A stretch of DNA of 6,602 bases from an archaeon (lineage in GTDB: Archaea; Nanobdellota; Nanobdellia; Woesearchaeales; WJKL01), in NCBI GenBank assembly GCA_020056025.1, contig JAGVIO010000143.1, positions 1 to 6,602 on the forward strand, in the 5' to 3' direction. Each line of letters starts with the position of its first letter. Position 1 is the stretch's first letter. Below are positions 6,352 through 6,602 of this stretch, in pieces. The notes beneath the pieces are model-generated. The model did not search any database, had not been told where the DNA came from, and saw only the letters and a list, made by a program, of their open reading frames with translations. The translations under genes and the position numbers were made by a program.

Positions 6352-6444
6352 AAGGATGTTGATGAAGTTGTCAAAGTAAGCCATGATGCCGGAATCGGGA
6401 AATTGGTTGTCAGATTAAAGCCGATTGGTTGTATCAAAGGATGA
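6352..6444 (+). pseudogene. rtcB: Orphan copy of the rtcB 3' end (displaced original tail)
   Basis: This frame reads KDVDEVVKVSHDAGIGK followed by LVVRLKPIGCIKG and TGA (6442-6444). It is a classic RtcB ending, aligned without gaps to residues 450-479 of the gene upstream with 16 of 30 residues identical. It has the conserved AGIG, RL-PIG and terminal Lys-Gly. The in-frame codon just before it (6349-6351) is TGA, there is no start codon, and nothing upstream resembles the RtcB body. It is therefore a severed gene end that is not translated on its own. The frame and stop are undamaged, which suggests the separation is recent. It ends four bases before the stop of the next convergent gene, as expected if this was the native end of rtcB before the insertion. 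Confidence 0.85.
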
Positions 6445-6448
6445 TCTG

Positions 6449-6602
6449 TTAAAAAAAGAAATCTTCTGGATGCTTGTTCTCTGCAATTATGCTTCCGTCC
6501 TGTTTCGGCTCTTCTTCGCATTCCATGCAATAAGGAACCGGCTCATCTTTCACTCTGCCTGAACCTGCAAGCTCTTCTGTAAAATCATGAATTGGGTGCT
6601 TA
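6449..6602 (-). CDS. C-terminal part of an unidentified acidic protein with a CxxC motif (5' end outside window)
   Basis: On the minus strand an open frame enters from the right edge and ends at TAA (6449-6451), giving 50 visible residues. It begins KHPIHDFTEELAGSGR, continues with DEPVPYCMECEEEPK, and ends with NKHPEDFFF. The Cys-x-x-Cys pair (visible residues 25 and 28) could be half of a zinc-binding site. The piece is short, acidic and polar, and probably cytoplasmic. Base composition matches the rtcB body, not the AT-rich cassette, so it belongs to the host backbone. It converges on the orphan rtcB tail with four bases between stop codons. I do not recognise the family. Its reality rests on the open frame to the window edge, normal codon usage and the tight convergent spacing. 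Confidence 0.6.
   Translation of the reverse strand, partial: KHPIHDFTEELAGSGRVKDEPVPYCMECEEEPKQDGSIIAENKHPEDFFF

Noticed and set aside
4750..6359. Short match TTGA..GGATGT at both cassette edges (4750-4759 and 6348-6359) as a target-site duplication
   Set aside because: The match is imperfect, includes a length difference, and falls inside the two homologous tails, so ordinary relatedness of the tails explains it.
6342..6530. Minus-strand 62-codon open frame MHGMRRRAETG...
   Set aside because: It runs through both the orphan rtcB tail (antisense) and the 3' part of the convergent gene in another frame. The plus-strand RtcB tail and the minus-strand frame ending at 6449 explain this DNA better.

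Overview
The window looks archaeal. It holds the archease–RtcB RNA-ligase gene pair, TATA-type promoter elements (one placed for a leaderless start), tight gene packing and moderately AT-rich DNA. The lineage cannot be fixed from this sequence. A small-genome DPANN-type archaeon would fit, but that is a guess.

Layout from left to right. Positions 1-210 (+) are the 3' end of a small membrane protein gene. Positions 219-2921 (+) encode a 900-residue P2-type cation ATPase with a full catalytic core but a substituted M4 ion-binding glutamate. Positions 2965-3387 (+) encode archease, and 3396-4835 (+) encode RtcB, the RNA ligase that archease activates; these two form an operon. Positions 4770-6188 (-) encode a 472-residue LAGLIDADG homing-endonuclease-like protein in much more AT-rich DNA. 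It converges on rtcB and overlaps its last 66 bases. Positions 6189-6351 hold its promoter, a C-rich block and a small inverted repeat. Positions 6352-6444 (+) are a second, orphan copy of the rtcB 3' end, with its own stop codon but no body. Positions 6449-6602 (-) are the 3' end of an unidentified convergent gene.

Main result: the endonuclease gene appears to sit inside what was once one continuous rtcB gene. The break falls just after the codon for Tyr449. The cassette (about 4743-6351) supplies a substitute last 30 codons, so RtcB is still full length and keeps its conserved Lys-Gly end. The displaced original tail survives 1.5 kb downstream, four bases from the next gene. The two tails encode similar peptides (16 of 30 residues identical by hand alignment), yet 13 of those 16 shared residues use different codons. 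That is what would be expected if the cassette carries a version of its target that its own nuclease cannot cut. This is a 'gene-end replacement' homing cassette: an endonuclease gene that invades the conserved 3' end of an essential gene and repairs the gene with a portable tail. A similar arrangement is known around atp6 in fungal mitochondria; I do not know of a described archaeal rtcB case.
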